Shown: positions 6,687 through 16,333 of the stretch, piece by piece
Layout: every line of letters starts with the position of its first letter
How positions within the stretch are numbered: the first letter of the stretch is position 1
Source: Thalassolituus maritimus
Lineage (GTDB): Bacteria; Pseudomonadota; Gammaproteobacteria; Pseudomonadales; Oceanobacteraceae
Assembly: GCF_900156675.1 (NCBI RefSeq)
Contig: NZ_FTOH01000015.1
Span: 1 to 45,486 of the forward strand
DNA length: 45,486 bases
Reading direction: 5' to 3'
The notes under the pieces: generated by a model
Database searches by the model: none
The model's input: only the letters and a program-made list of their open reading frames with translations
What the model was told of the DNA's origin: nothing
Position numbers and translations under genes: made by a program

Positions 6687-9383
6687 TCAAACTGCAGATT
6701 GTTCTTCTACTTGCTCGTCGAGCCCGTCTTCCAACGCTTTGCAGAGCTCTTCGCATGAGGCTGGATCTGAATACGGCTCACCGTTCGCGTCGACGATGAA
6801 GAAGATATCGGATACCTGCTCACCTTCCGTCAGAATTTTAGCCCCCTGGAGCTGAGCGCCGAAATCCATAAGGATACTGCCGACTCGTGCCAGCAGACCC
6901 GGGCGGTCAGCGGCAGTGACTTCGAGCACGGTTCTGCGCATCAAAGGATCGTTGCTGATAGTCACCTGGGTAGGTACATCGAATTGTTTCAGAACGCGCG
7001 ATGTCCGACGACGGATGATGGTGTCGAACTCCTCAGGCTCATCGAGTGCGTCGCATAGGGTATTGCGGATGACGCGGATGCGTTCCGGATCCGTAATCGC
7101 CTCGTTATTTTCGTCCAGAACAATATAGGTATCGACCGCGTTATTCTCTGACTCAGACGTCATGATACGAGCGTCCTGAATGTTCAGGTTGAGCTGGTCC
7201 AGGGTTGCCGTCGTTACCGCGAACAGATTGGGCTGATCTTTCATAAAGAGGAAGATCTGTGTGGCGCCCTCGAACTGACGGTCGGAGGTCTGTCGTACAG
7301 AAACCAGCGGCTTAGCGCTGTTGCCGTGCGCATCTATTTCGCGGGTTTGCCAGACGATATTGTCGACGCCTTCGCGTAAAAAGTAGTCTTCCCCCGGCTG
7401 TCCCCAGATCTCTCTGGCGCGCGCTTCCGGCAGGCCATAATCCTGAAGCTGTGCAATGGCTTCCTGTTGGATCTCTTCAATCACATCATCTTTATGGAGG
7501 CGATTTTCCAGACCACGTCGCAGCGCAGCCTGGGTATTTCTGTACAGCTCGCGCATCTGTTCGGCGCGCCACGGCGTCCACAGCTCGGGATTGGTTGAGT
7601 GAGTATCTGCCACAGAAATCAGGAACAACATATCGAGGTGGTATTGATCACCTACCTCCACAGCAAACTGGTGAATATCATCAGGATTGCTCAGGTCGAG
7701 TCGTTGGGATGCGTTCGACATTAATAAGTGGTTACTGACCAGCCAGGTCACCATATGTGTATCAGCTGGCTTAAGTCCGTGCTGTATACAGAATGCTTCG
7801 GCAATCTCTCCACCATTGGCAGCATGATCACCTTCGCGGCTCTTACCCACGTCGTGAAGCAGGGCAGCCAGATACAGCACTTCTTTTTTATGAACCTTGT
7901 GGATCAGGCGTGATGCAATAGGAAAGCGCTCTCGCACATCGCCGTAGCGGAAATGCCTCAGCAGTCGGATCATGCGGAAGGTATGTTCATCGACTGTGTA
8001 TTTGTGCAGCAGATCGTATTCCATCATGCCGATAACCCGACCGAACGATGGGATATAACGACCAAGAATGCCGTAACGCATCATGCGTGACAGCTCTCGC
8101 ACAACGCGTGACCTGCTGCGCATCAGTGTCATGAAAATAGCATTGTGTTCCGGATTCTGTCGGTACTCTTCATCAATCAGGTTGCGATTGTCGCGAAGGG
8201 CGCGGATCGTCGCGGAATGTATGCCTTTGGATTCTGAGATCTGTGCCAGCATAGGGAAGACCCTGAGGAGCCAGGCGGGTTCTTTTTCGAACAGATCTGG
8301 TGTGGTCAGTTGCAGATAGCCATTGCACAGAACGAAGTGCTCATTCACCGGTGTGATGGTGTCGTCATCACACTGCATATAGTCCTCGGTAAAGTGCATC
8401 ATCAGCATATCGCTCAGCTCCATGGTAGAGAGCTGGTGACGATAGAACTGCGACATAAAACGCTCGACGCCGAGCTGTCGACCTGTGTCTTTGTACCCCA
8501 GAACTTCTGCAACCTGAGTCTGTAGGTCAAAAAGAAGCCGGTCTTCCTCGCGACCTGCCAGCATATGTAGGGCGTATCGTACTTCCCAGAGAAAGCTGAC
8601 GCTGCTGGCCAACCTTTTATGTTCGAACTCGGTCAGAAAGCCGTTATCTTCCAGCGCCTGTAAGGTGCCTTTACCAAAGTGTCGGATTGCCACCCAGGTG
8701 ATGGTCTGGATATCACGCAGAGCACCGGGCGAGTTCTTAACATTGGGTTCGAGGTTGTAATCGGCACTGTTGTGCTTGTCGTGGCGGGTATTGAGCTCTT
8801 CTGACTTAGCTTCGAAGAAGACCGCCGCCGGCCACTGAGCTTCTGGGGTGATCCGTGCGCGAAGTTCGGAATGCAGTGTTTCATCACCGATCAGGGTTCT
8901 GCTTTCCAGCAGGTTGGTGATGATAGTCAGGTCGCCTTCGGCTTCGGTGACACACTCATCCAGAGTACGGACACTGTGGCCGATATCGAGTTTGATATCC
9001 CAAAGCAAGGTAATGAAGTCCTGCAGGTCACTGGCGTGGCGGTTGATGCTGTCTTCGTCACGAGCAAGCAGGAGCAGGTCGATGTCAGAGTGAGGATGCA
9101 GTTCCGCACGGCCATAACCGCCCACTGCGATCAGGGCGATGTCCTGCGTCGCTATATTGCGGAAACGCCAGAGCGCGCGTAAAACCCGGTCGATAAGCGT
9201 GGCACGATGCCGGACCAACAGGTCGGCATCGAGAGTTTCCCGGAAATAATGGTGAGCTTCATTCTGAATGCGGGTTAGAAGAGGCTTAATGACGGGGAGA
9301 GGGAGGGATTTCTCCTTCAGTTCTTCCAGTAGGGCATCTTCATCTACCTGAGGTAGTACCGGCATGTCAGATAGATCGGTCAC
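6687..9383 (-). CDS. glnD: bifunctional [protein-PII] uridylyltransferase / uridylyl-removing enzyme
   Basis: An 898-residue protein, full length for GlnD. It senses glutamine and adds or removes UMP on PII proteins, controlling nitrogen assimilation. The nucleotidyltransferase motif GGYGRAELHPHSDID is at residues 88-102. The central HD domain for the removing activity carries LLHDVGKSREGDH. Two C-terminal ACT domains (around 705-780 and 815-890) are the glutamine sensor, with the pattern VLEVTAADRPGLLARVG in the second. The start ATG overlaps the stop of map by four bases, so the two genes are co-transcribed, the usual order in pseudomonads and relatives. Confidence 0.97.
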   Translation of the reverse strand: MTDLSDMPVLPQVDEDALLEELKEKSLPLPVIKPLLTRIQNEAHHYFRETLDADLLVRHRATLIDRVLRALWRFRNIATQDIALIAVGGYGRAELHPHSDIDLLLLARDEDSINRHASDLQDFITLLWDIKLDIGHSVRTLDECVTEAEGDLTIITNLLESRTLIGDETLHSELRARITPEAQWPAAVFFEAKSEELNTRHDKHNSADYNLEPNVKNSPGALRDIQTITWVAIRHFGKGTLQALEDNGFLTEFEHKRLASSVSFLWEVRYALHMLAGREEDRLLFDLQTQVAEVLGYKDTGRQLGVERFMSQFYRHQLSTMELSDMLMMHFTEDYMQCDDDTITPVNEHFVLCNGYLQLTTPDLFEKEPAWLLRVFPMLAQISESKGIHSATIRALRDNRNLIDEEYRQNPEHNAIFMTLMRSRSRVVRELSRMMRYGILGRYIPSFGRVIGMMEYDLLHKYTVDEHTFRMIRLLRHFRYGDVRERFPIASRLIHKVHKKEVLYLAALLHDVGKSREGDHAANGGEIAEAFCIQHGLKPADTHMVTWLVSNHLLMSNASQRLDLSNPDDIHQFAVEVGDQYHLDMLFLISVADTHSTNPELWTPWRAEQMRELYRNTQAALRRGLENRLHKDDVIEEIQQEAIAQLQDYGLPEARAREIWGQPGEDYFLREGVDNIVWQTREIDAHGNSAKPLVSVRQTSDRQFEGATQIFLFMKDQPNLFAVTTATLDQLNLNIQDARIMTSESENNAVDTYIVLDENNEAITDPERIRVIRNTLCDALDEPEEFDTIIRRRTSRVLKQFDVPTQVTISNDPLMRRTVLEVTAADRPGLLARVGSILMDFGAQLQGAKILTEGEQVSDIFFIVDANGEPYSDPASCEELCKALEDGLDEQVEEQSAV

Positions 9384-10159
9384 TTCCAGAACTGCTCTTC
9401 TTCTTTGCGTTTCGTTAAGACTTCGACACCGTCAGCAGTCACCAGCAGAGTGTGTTCCCACTGAGCTGAAGCCTTGCGGTCTTTGGTTACCACGGTCCAG
9501 CCATCTTTAAGTAACTTGTTGTGCCGGGAGCCGAGATTGATCATTGGCTCGATGGTAAAAATCATACCTTCCTGAATGGCCATACCAGTGCCCGGCTTGC
9601 CATAGTGAAGGATCTGAGGGTCTTCGTGGAAGACCTTTCCGATACCATGACCACAGTACTCCCGGACAACGGAATAGTGGTTGGATTCAGCGTATGTCTG
9701 AATCGCATGGCCGATATCACCGAGCTGAACACCGGGCTTGACCATATCAATCGCGAGATACAGTGATTCCTGAGTGACACGGATAAGACGATCCAGCGCG
9801 GGCTGGACGTCGCCAACCATAAACATCTTGCTGGTATCACCGTGGTAACCGTCTTTGATAACGGTGACATCAATATTAACGATATCGCCTTTCTTCAGAA
9901 TCTTGTCATCGCTGGGAATGCCATGGCAGATGACCTGATTCACTGAGGTGCATATCGACTTCGGAAAACCGTTGTAATTGAGAGGGGCAGGGATCGCTTT
10001 CTGCTCGTTGACTATATAGTCGTGGCAAATGCGGTCGAGCTCACCTGTAGACACCCCCGGCTTTACGTAGTCGCCGATCATCTCCAGAACTTCTGCAGCC
10101 AGACGCCCGGCTACCCGCATTTTGGCGATGTCTTCCGCCGTATTGATCGTTACACCCAT
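9380..10159 (-). CDS. map: methionine aminopeptidase, type I
   Basis: A 259-residue enzyme that removes the initiator Met from new proteins. The five metal ligands are visible in context: the two Asp in IDVTVIKDGYHGDTSKMF, His in GHGIGKVFHE, Glu in FTIEPMI and Glu in QWEHTLLV. The length matches the short type Ia bacterial form without an N-terminal extension. It is divergent from rpsB, an arrangement conserved in many gammaproteobacteria, and is first in an operon with glnD. Confidence 0.97.
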   Translation of the reverse strand: MGVTINTAEDIAKMRVAGRLAAEVLEMIGDYVKPGVSTGELDRICHDYIVNEQKAIPAPLNYNGFPKSICTSVNQVICHGIPSDDKILKKGDIVNIDVTVIKDGYHGDTSKMFMVGDVQPALDRLIRVTQESLYLAIDMVKPGVQLGDIGHAIQTYAESNHYSVVREYCGHGIGKVFHEDPQILHYGKPGTGMAIQEGMIFTIEPMINLGSRHNKLLKDGWTVVTKDRKASAQWEHTLLVTADGVEVLTKRKEEEQFWK

Positions 10160-10198
10160 CAGAGGAGATCTTCCGTTTCATTGAATAGCAATGATTGT

Positions 10199-10227
10199 AT
10201 TGTACTTCTTGTGTGGCTGGGGTTGAA
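10199..10227 (-). promoter_or_regulatory. promoter for map-glnD
   Basis: On the minus strand TTCAAC (plus-strand 10222-10227) and TACAAT (10199-10204) are separated by exactly 17 bases, about 40 bases upstream of the map start. A consensus-type sigma70 promoter is inferred. Confidence 0.5.
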
Positions 10228-10287
10228 CCGTTGAATAAGAAGTCCGTAAAAGGATCGTGTAACTGCTGGCATATAGGCGCGCAAAAT

Positions 10288-10295
10288 GGTATAAA
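10288..10295 (+). promoter_or_regulatory. promoter of rpsB-tsf
   Basis: TGGTATAAA is a -10 box (TATAAA, 10290-10295) with a TG extension and is followed by the GC-rich stretch gcgcccgcgc. Such a discriminator is typical of promoters of translation genes under stringent control. The -35 candidate (TGGCAT, 10267-10272) is weak. Confidence 0.5.
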
Positions 10296-10309
10296 GCGCC
10301 CGCGCTCAG

Positions 10310-10451
10310 CGCCGTGCTGCTACAAAGTAGTTGCACGTGAATACTTAAACGACACACACGGACTGAAACTGATGTGCCGGGGTGCCTGTTTCGACAGGTC
10401 GGGGCTCAGGGTTCGTGGAGGCATAACCCCTACATATAAGGTAGTAAAACA
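10310..10451 (+). promoter_or_regulatory. rpsB 5' leader with hairpins (probable S2 autoregulation site)
   Basis: The untranslated leader between the promoter and rpsB holds a CCTG/CAGG hairpin (10385-10398) and a second hairpin (GGGTT 10409-10413 with AACCC 10425-10429) shortly before the start codon. In E. coli and other gammaproteobacteria S2 is known to repress its own rpsB-tsf message through a conserved leader structure. That this is such a site is inferred from position and structure. The ribosome-binding site (aagg, ten bases upstream of ATG) is atypically weak. Confidence 0.5.
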
Positions 10452-11189
10452 ATGGCACAAGTTAGCATGCGTGACCTGCTGAAAGCAGGCGTACACTTCG
10501 GTCACCAGACTCGTTACTGGAACCCAAAAATGGGTCAGTACATCTTCGGCGCCCGTAACAAAATTCATATCATCAACCTCGAGCAGACTGTTCCAGCACT
10601 GAATGATGCGCTGAAACTGATCGAAGGTATGGCTGCGAAAAACAACAAAGTTCTGTTTGTTGGTACTAAGCGCGCAGCAGGTAAGATCATCAAAGAGCAG
10701 GCAGAACGCGCGAACATGCCGTTTGTTGCTCACCGTTGGTTGGGCGGTATGCTGACCAACTACAAAACTATCCGTCAGTCTATCAAGCGTCTGCGTGACC
10801 TCGAAGCACAGCAGAAAGACGGTACTTTTGAACAGCTGACCAAAAAAGAAGCTCTGATGCGTTCACGTGAGATGGACAAGCTCGAGCGTTCAATCGGTGG
10901 TATTAAAGAAATGGGCGGTCTGCCAGACGCTATGTTCGTTATCGACGTAGATCACGAGCGTATCGCTGTTCAGGAAGCCAACAAGCTGGGCATTCCAGTA
11001 ATCGGTATCGTTGATACTAACTCTAACCCAGATGGCATCGACTACGTTATCCCAGGTAACGACGATGCAATCCGCGCTATCCAGATCTACGTTTCTGCAG
11101 CTGCAGATGCGATCCTGGAAGGCAAGCAAGGCGGCGCATCTGCTGATGAGTTTGTTGAAGTTGCTGAAGAAGCGCCAGCGGCTGAGTAA
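10452..11189 (+). CDS. rpsB: 30S ribosomal protein S2
   Basis: A 245-residue protein with the classic S2 start ([20 protein letters not shown]), the central [17 protein letters not shown] and [19 protein letters not shown]. It is a small-subunit protein needed with S1 for mRNA binding. Codons are strongly biased to the preferred set, as for highly expressed genes. It is first in an operon with tsf, separated by a terminator/attenuator. Confidence 0.98.
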   Translation: MAQVSMRDLLKAGVHFGHQTRYWNPKMGQYIFGARNKIHIINLEQTVPALNDALKLIEGMAAKNNKVLFVGTKRAAGKIIKEQAERANMPFVAHRWLGGMLTNYKTIRQSIKRLRDLEAQQKDGTFEQLTKKEALMRSREMDKLERSIGGIKEMGGLPDAMFVIDVDHERIAVQEANKLGIPVIGIVDTNSNPDGIDYVIPGNDDAIRAIQIYVSAAADAILEGKQGGASADEFVEVAEEAPAAE

Positions 11190-11204
11190 TCAGAGCTGAA
11201 TACG

Positions 11205-11230
11205 AAAAAAGGGGCTTAGCCCCTTTTTTT
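11205..11230 (+). terminator. attenuating terminator between rpsB and tsf
   Basis: aaaaaaggggcttagcccc followed by seven T residues: a short perfect hairpin in the 83-base gap. In E. coli the same gap has a partial terminator that lowers tsf relative to read-through; the same role is inferred here. Confidence 0.75.
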
Positions 11231-11272
11231 AAATCTTTATCGTCAATTTATAGATTTAAGAGGATATTCCAC

Positions 11273-12127
11273 ATGGCAACTGTATCTGCTGCCCAGGTAA
11301 AAGAGCTGCGTGAACGTACTGGCCTAGGCATGATGGAGTGCAAAAAAGCACTGACTGCTGCTGGCGGTGACATCGACCAGGCAATCGAAGATCTGCGTAA
11401 GAACTCAGGCCTCAAGGCTGCTAAGAAAGCTGACCGTACCGCTGCTGAAGGTAAGCTGCGCGTTATCGTTGGTGAAGGTAATGCAGTTATTGTTGAAATC
11501 AACTCTGAAACTGACTTCGCTGCTGGCGATGCCAACTTCGGTGCGTTCGCTGATAAAGTCGTTGCTAAGCTGGCTGAGACTAAAGAAGCTGACGTTGCTG
11601 CCCTGATGGCTGGTGATCTGGAAGATGCTCGTGAAGCTCTGGTTCAGAAGATCGGTGAGAACATCACTGTTCGTCGTCCAGCAATCGTAGAAGCTGAAAC
11701 TGTAGGTGCTTACCTGCACTCAAACGGCAAAGTCGCTTGTATCGTTGCGCTGAAGGGCGGTAACGAAGAACTGGCTAAAGACATCGCCATGCACGTGACT
11801 GCATCTAACCCACGCGTTGTTCGTGGCGAAGATATGCCTGCTGACGTTCTCGAGAAAGAAAAAGAGATCATCAAGGCACAGCCTGACATGGCTGGTAAGC
11901 CAGATGAGATCGTTGAGAAGATGATGGGCGGTCGTATCAAGAAGTTCCTGAAGGAAAACAGCCTGCTGGAACAGCCTTTTGTTAAGAACCCAGACCTGAC
12001 TGTTGGTCAGTTGGCGAAAGAAGGCGGTGCAGAAGTCATCAGCTTCCTGCGTATGGAAGTAGGTGAAGGTATCGAAGTTGAAGAAACTGACTTCGCTGCT
12101 GAGGTTGCTGCACAGCTGAAAGGCTGA
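11273..12127 (+). CDS. tsf: elongation factor Ts
   Basis: A 284-residue protein that exchanges GDP for GTP on EF-Tu. It has the N-terminal UBA-like domain with [15 protein letters not shown], the core TDF motif in ETDFAAGD, and [10 protein letters not shown]. The length fits the E. coli type (283). The aggatattccac leader gives a fair ribosome-binding site. Strong codon bias matches rpsB. Confidence 0.98.
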   Translation: MATVSAAQVKELRERTGLGMMECKKALTAAGGDIDQAIEDLRKNSGLKAAKKADRTAAEGKLRVIVGEGNAVIVEINSETDFAAGDANFGAFADKVVAKLAETKEADVAALMAGDLEDAREALVQKIGENITVRRPAIVEAETVGAYLHSNGKVACIVALKGGNEELAKDIAMHVTASNPRVVRGEDMPADVLEKEKEIIKAQPDMAGKPDEIVEKMMGGRIKKFLKENSLLEQPFVKNPDLTVGQLAKEGGAEVISFLRMEVGEGIEVEETDFAAEVAAQLKG

Positions 12128-12167
12128 TAACAGCACAGGTGGGGCTCACATTCTGAAAACCACCATT

Positions 12168-12195
12168 AATATGCCGGGCTTGCCCGGCATATTTG
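12168..12195 (+). terminator. terminator-like hairpin after tsf
   Basis: AATATGCCGGGC and GCCCGGCATATT form a 12-base perfect inverted repeat with a two-base centre, followed by a short T-containing tract. It may end the rpsB-tsf message or act as a processing stem before pyrH. Confidence 0.6.
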
Positions 12196-12251
12196 TATAT
12201 GTCTGATGTAAATATACGTAGAATACGCCAAACATTTTCAGGAGAAGGTTC

Positions 12252-12989
12252 ATGGCCGAGCAAAAAAGCGCGAAATATAAGCGAATTCTGCTGAAACTCA
12301 GCGGTGAGGCCCTGATGGGCGAGCTGGATTTCGGTATTGACCCTAAAGTACTCGATCGTATGGCGCTGGAAATTGCTCAGCTTCGTGGTCTGGGAGTGCA
12401 GGTAGGGCTGGTTATTGGCGGTGGTAACCTGTTCCGTGGTAAAGCGCTGAGTGAAGCTGGTCTTGATCGGGTTGCAGGTGACCATATGGGTATGCTGGCG
12501 ACAGTAATGAATGCTCTGGCGATGCGTGATGCCCTCGAGCGCTCCAATATGCCGACCCGTGTTATGTCGGCGATTCCAATGAGTGGTGTCGTTGATCACT
12601 ACGATCGCCGTAGTGCGATCCGTGCTCTGAACCAGGGGGATGTTGTTATCTTCTCTGCTGGTACCGGTAATCCTTTCTTTACGACCGACTCTGCTGCGTG
12701 TCTGCGTGGTATCGAAATCAATGCAGATCTGGTTCTGAAAGCGACGAATGTCGATGGCGTGTATACTGCCGACCCGAAGAAGGACCCGACTGCAGAGAAG
12801 TACGACCTCCTGACGTACAGCGAAGTCCTTGAAAAACAACTGGGTGTGATGGACCTGACTGCAATCGTTCTGGCGCAGGATCATGACATGCCACTGCGTG
12901 TGTACAATATGAATGATACAGGAGTGCTGGGTCGCCTGATGACTGGTGGCGATCACGGAACCCTGATTGTAAGTGGAGAAAAAGCATGA
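12252..12989 (+). CDS. pyrH: UMP kinase
   Basis: A 245-residue amino-acid-kinase-fold enzyme that phosphorylates UMP to UDP in the hexameric bacterial form. Seen: [10 protein letters not shown] at the N terminus, [23 protein letters not shown] and the [14 protein letters not shown] nucleotide-binding region. A good ribosome-binding site (caggagaagg) precedes the ATG. Its last codons overlap the start of frr by four bases. Confidence 0.98.
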   Translation: MAEQKSAKYKRILLKLSGEALMGELDFGIDPKVLDRMALEIAQLRGLGVQVGLVIGGGNLFRGKALSEAGLDRVAGDHMGMLATVMNALAMRDALERSNMPTRVMSAIPMSGVVDHYDRRSAIRALNQGDVVIFSAGTGNPFFTTDSAACLRGIEINADLVLKATNVDGVYTADPKKDPTAEKYDLLTYSEVLEKQLGVMDLTAIVLAQDHDMPLRVYNMNDTGVLGRLMTGGDHGTLIVSGEKA

Positions 12990-13543
12990 TTAATGAAATC
13001 CAGAAAGACGCTGAAGATCGTATGAGCAAGAGCGTTGCAGCTCTGGTAGATGCATTTAAGAAAGTTCGTACTGGTCGTGCTAATCCAGCGATTCTTGATA
13101 GCGTGATGATCGATTATTACGGTACACCGACACCGATCAATCAGGTTGCAAACGTTATTGTTGAAGACGGTCGTAGCCTTGCGATCAACCCTTGGGAAAA
13201 GAACCTGGTACCACAGATTGAGAAGGCCATTCTGAAATCTGACCTGGGTCTGAACCCGGCAACTAACGGCGATACTATCCGTCTGCCAATGCCTGCGCTG
13301 ACAGAAGAAACCCGTAAAGACTACATCAAACAGGCTCGTGCTGAAGCTGAAAAAGGTCGCGTCTCTGTGCGTAACATCCGTCGTGATGCAAACGGCAGTG
13401 TGAAAGACCTTCTGAAAGAGAAAGAAATTACTGAAGACGAGTCACGCGGCGCAGAAGATGCTATCCAGAAACTGACGGATAAGTTCATCGGCCAGGTGGA
13501 CGACCTGCTTGCAGAGAAAGAAAAAGACCTGATGAAGGTCTGA
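12986..13543 (+). CDS. frr: ribosome recycling factor
   Basis: A 185-residue protein that, with EF-G, splits the post-termination ribosome. Seen: [18 protein letters not shown]-type [20 protein letters not shown] and [21 protein letters not shown]. The length is standard. The ATGA overlap with pyrH implies translational coupling. Confidence 0.98.
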   Translation: MINEIQKDAEDRMSKSVAALVDAFKKVRTGRANPAILDSVMIDYYGTPTPINQVANVIVEDGRSLAINPWEKNLVPQIEKAILKSDLGLNPATNGDTIRLPMPALTEETRKDYIKQARAEAEKGRVSVRNIRRDANGSVKDLLKEKEITEDESRGAEDAIQKLTDKFIGQVDDLLAEKEKDLMKV

Positions 13544-13549
13544 TCGGAC

Positions 13550-14317
13550 ATGTCCACAAGTATTGATGACTCCAGTGCAGCACAGGGAAGTGTGCCGCGC
13601 CATGTCGCCATAATTATGGACGGCAATAACCGCTGGGCGAAAAAGCGGTTTATGCCGGGTGTGGCAGGGCATAAAGCGGGTGTGGATGCGGTCAGAGCAG
13701 TCGTTGAGACATCTGCGAAAGCAGGGGTTGAGGTGCTCACTCTGTTCGCATTCAGTAGTGAGAACTGGCGCCGCCCAGAGCAGGAAGTCAGTGCACTTAT
13801 GCAGCTGTTTATTGCAGCCCTGCAACGGGAAGTAAAAAAGCTTCACAAGAATAATATCCGCCTGAAAATCATGGGCGACCTCTCCGCTTTTTCTGAAAAA
13901 ATCCAGGGCCTGGTGGCCGAATCTGAAGCAATGACTCAGTCCAACGATGGTATGACGCTGGTGGTAGCGGCGAACTATGGCGGGCAGTGGGACATCGCTC
14001 AGGCGGCGCGACGTATGGCTGAGGAAGTAAAAGCAGGTCGGATGCAGCCCGAAGATATCACTGAGCACAGTCTGCACCAGTACACCTGGCTGAGCGAGTT
14101 CCCAGCGCCGGATCTGATGATCCGTACCGGTGGAGAGCAGCGTATCAGCAACTTTATGCTGTGGCAGACGGCTTATGCTGAGTTCTATTTTTCAGACGTA
14201 CTCTGGCCTGATTTCAAAGAAGAAGAATATAAAAAAGCATTAGACGTCTTTGCCAGCCGGACGCGGCGCTTCGGGCGGACTGATGATCAGTTAAAGGAAG
14301 CCAAGAACGGTGACTAA
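13550..14317 (+). CDS. uppS: undecaprenyl diphosphate synthase (cis-prenyltransferase)
   Basis: A 255-residue enzyme that makes the C55 lipid carrier for peptidoglycan and O-antigen from farnesyl and isopentenyl diphosphate. The signature HVAIIMDGNNRWAKKR holds the catalytic Asp. Further motifs are GHKAGVDAVR, LTLFAFSSENWRRP and IRTGGEQRISNFMLWQTAYAE. It lies six bases after frr and its end overlaps cdsA by eight bases. Also called ispU. Confidence 0.97.
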   Translation: MSTSIDDSSAAQGSVPRHVAIIMDGNNRWAKKRFMPGVAGHKAGVDAVRAVVETSAKAGVEVLTLFAFSSENWRRPEQEVSALMQLFIAALQREVKKLHKNNIRLKIMGDLSAFSEKIQGLVAESEAMTQSNDGMTLVVAANYGGQWDIAQAARRMAEEVKAGRMQPEDITEHSLHQYTWLSEFPAPDLMIRTGGEQRISNFMLWQTAYAEFYFSDVLWPDFKEEEYKKALDVFASRTRRFGRTDDQLKEAKNGD

Positions 14318-15155
14318 GCAGCGCGTTATAACGGCATTGATACTCGCCCCGGTAATGATCGTGGGTATCTTCTTCCTGCCGCTCAAGCCTTTCGCATTTT
14401 TCATCGCAGCGATCTGCAGTATCGGTGCATGGGAGTGGGCGAATATCGCGGGCTACAAAAAGAACTGGAGCCGTATCCTCTACGCCTTCTTCGTATTTGT
14501 CTGCCTTTACGTCAGTGCCCGATTCCTCCGCATCAATCCAGAGTGGAAAATCTGGTTTCTTGCTGCCGGCACCTTGTGGTGGACGGTCGCTTTTGCTCTG
14601 GTAAAGCGTTACCCCGGTGGTACCGACATCTGGAACGCGCGTGTTATCAGAGCCTTCCTCGGTTTGTGTGTATTGATCCCGATGTGGGTAGGCTTTATGC
14701 ACCTTAAAGAAGAGCCGCACAGTTCTCTGCTGATCATCTATGTCATGCTGGTGGTCTGGGGTGCTGATACAGGTGCTTACTTCGCAGGCCGTAAGTGGGG
14801 CAACAGCAAGCTGGCGCCACACGTGAGCCCGGGTAAGTCCTGGGCTGGTTTCTGGGGTGGCTTTGCCACAACCATTTTCCTGGCTGCAGTAACCTGTGTT
14901 GGTCTGGATCTGTGGCTACAGCCTCTGACAACGGAAGATGTTGTTAAGGTATTTGTCATTACCGCTGCGACCACTGTGATCTCTGTGTTGGGAGATCTGG
15001 TTGAAAGTATGATGAAGCGTCATCGTGGTATCAAAGACAGCTCATCGCTGCTACCGGGACACGGTGGTGTGATGGACCGTATTGATAGCATGGCGGCGGC
15101 TGTGCCCGTATTTGCGTTTATGATGATGTTGCTCAATTGGGGCCTCGCTGTATGA
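14310..15155 (+). CDS. cdsA: phosphatidate cytidylyltransferase (CDP-diglyceride synthase)
   Basis: A 281-residue inner-membrane enzyme that makes CDP-diacylglycerol for phospholipid synthesis. It has about eight hydrophobic segments. The CdsA signature is near the C terminus: [36 protein letters not shown]. The start is GTG, overlapping the end of uppS by eight bases; no better ATG lies nearby. The stop overlaps the ATG of dxr. Confidence 0.96.
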   Translation: MTKQRVITALILAPVMIVGIFFLPLKPFAFFIAAICSIGAWEWANIAGYKKNWSRILYAFFVFVCLYVSARFLRINPEWKIWFLAAGTLWWTVAFALVKRYPGGTDIWNARVIRAFLGLCVLIPMWVGFMHLKEEPHSSLLIIYVMLVVWGADTGAYFAGRKWGNSKLAPHVSPGKSWAGFWGGFATTIFLAAVTCVGLDLWLQPLTTEDVVKVFVITAATTVISVLGDLVESMMKRHRGIKDSSSLLPGHGGVMDRIDSMAAAVPVFAFMMMLLNWGLAV

Positions 15156-16333
15156 CGCAGTGGATTACCGTGCTGGGTTCTACGGGCTCTATCGGTTGCA
15201 GTACCCTAGATGTGGTGCGTCGCCACCCTGAAAAATATCGTGTGTACGCCCTGACTGCGGCGACGCGTGTGGCCGAGATGGCCGGACAGATTGCTGAGTT
15301 TTCACCGCGTTATGCGGTAATGGCGGACGCCAGTGCGGCAGCTCAGTTGCGTGAACAGTTACCAGAGGACTGTGTCACCGAAGTACTGAATGGCGACGAT
15401 GCACTGGTTCAGGTTGCTTCTGATGAGCGTGTTGACCAGGTCATGGCAGCGATTGTTGGTGCTGCCGGACTGCTGCCAACCCTGGCGGCTGCGAATGCAG
15501 GCAAACGGGTTCTTCTGGCAAACAAAGAAAGTCTGGTCATGGCTGGACCTTTATTCCTGGGTGCAGTGAAGAAGGGCGGTGCCGAGCTGCTTCCTATCGA
15601 CAGTGAACACAACGCCATTTTCCAGTCTATGCCGGCTGACTATGCAGGTCGTCTGGATGCGAGCGGGATTCGTAAGATATTGCTGACGGCATCCGGCGGG
15701 CCTTTCCGCGGACGTCAGTCTTCTGAACTGAACGATGTGACGCCTTCTCAGGCCGTTGCTCACCCGAACTGGTCGATGGGTGCCAAAATATCCGTCGACT
15801 CTGCCACCCTGATGAACAAAGGCCTCGAGCTGATTGAAGCCTGCTTCCTGTTTAATTGTGACGCTGACGATGTTGAAGTCGTCGTTCACCCGGAAAGCGT
15901 TATTCACTCGATGGTTCAGTATTGCGATGGTTCAGTGTTGGCGCAGTTAGGTCAGCCAGATATGCGCACACCCATTGCGTATGGCATGGCCTGGCCGGAG
16001 CGTATTGAGGCTGGCGTTGAGTCACTGAATCTATTTGATATTGCGCGACTCAACTTTGAAGCGCCGGACGAAGAGAATTTTCCTTGTCTGGCTCTCGCCA
16101 GGGTGGCTTTTGCGCAAGGCGGTACCATGCCTGCGGTACTGAATGCAGCGAATGAAGTCGCTGTAGCGGCTTTCCTGCGCGAAGACATCCGCTTTACGAC
16201 GATTCCTGCGTTGATTAAAAAGGTGATGGATCAGCACTCTGTAGTGAGCGCCGATTCGCTCGATGTTGTGCTGTCGGCTGACAGCTGGGCGCGAGCAACC
16301 GCTGAAAGTTTTCTTCAGGAGGAGAGCCTTTGA
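15152..16333 (+). CDS. dxr: 1-deoxy-D-xylulose 5-phosphate reductoisomerase
   Basis: A 393-residue NADPH enzyme, second step of the MEP isoprenoid pathway. The ATG at 15152 is chosen because it puts VLGSTGSIG at residues 6-14, as in the family, and overlaps the cdsA stop as ATGA. The open frame extends five codons further to a TTG at 15137, which is not needed. Active-site regions seen: [52 protein letters not shown] and the Glu-rich ELIEA. Its product feeds isoprenoid supply for uppS next door. Confidence 0.97.
   Translation: MTQWITVLGSTGSIGCSTLDVVRRHPEKYRVYALTAATRVAEMAGQIAEFSPRYAVMADASAAAQLREQLPEDCVTEVLNGDDALVQVASDERVDQVMAAIVGAAGLLPTLAAANAGKRVLLANKESLVMAGPLFLGAVKKGGAELLPIDSEHNAIFQSMPADYAGRLDASGIRKILLTASGGPFRGRQSSELNDVTPSQAVAHPNWSMGAKISVDSATLMNKGLELIEACFLFNCDADDVEVVVHPESVIHSMVQYCDGSVLAQLGQPDMRTPIAYGMAWPERIEAGVESLNLFDIARLNFEAPDEENFPCLALARVAFAQGGTMPAVLNAANEVAVAAFLREDIRFTTIPALIKKVMDQHSVVSADSLDVVLSADSWARATAESFLQEESL

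Noticed and set aside
12039-12956. 305-codon minus-strand open frame opposite tsf and pyrH
   Set aside because: It is the antisense of two strongly conserved genes with biased codons, has no family features and no ribosome-binding site.
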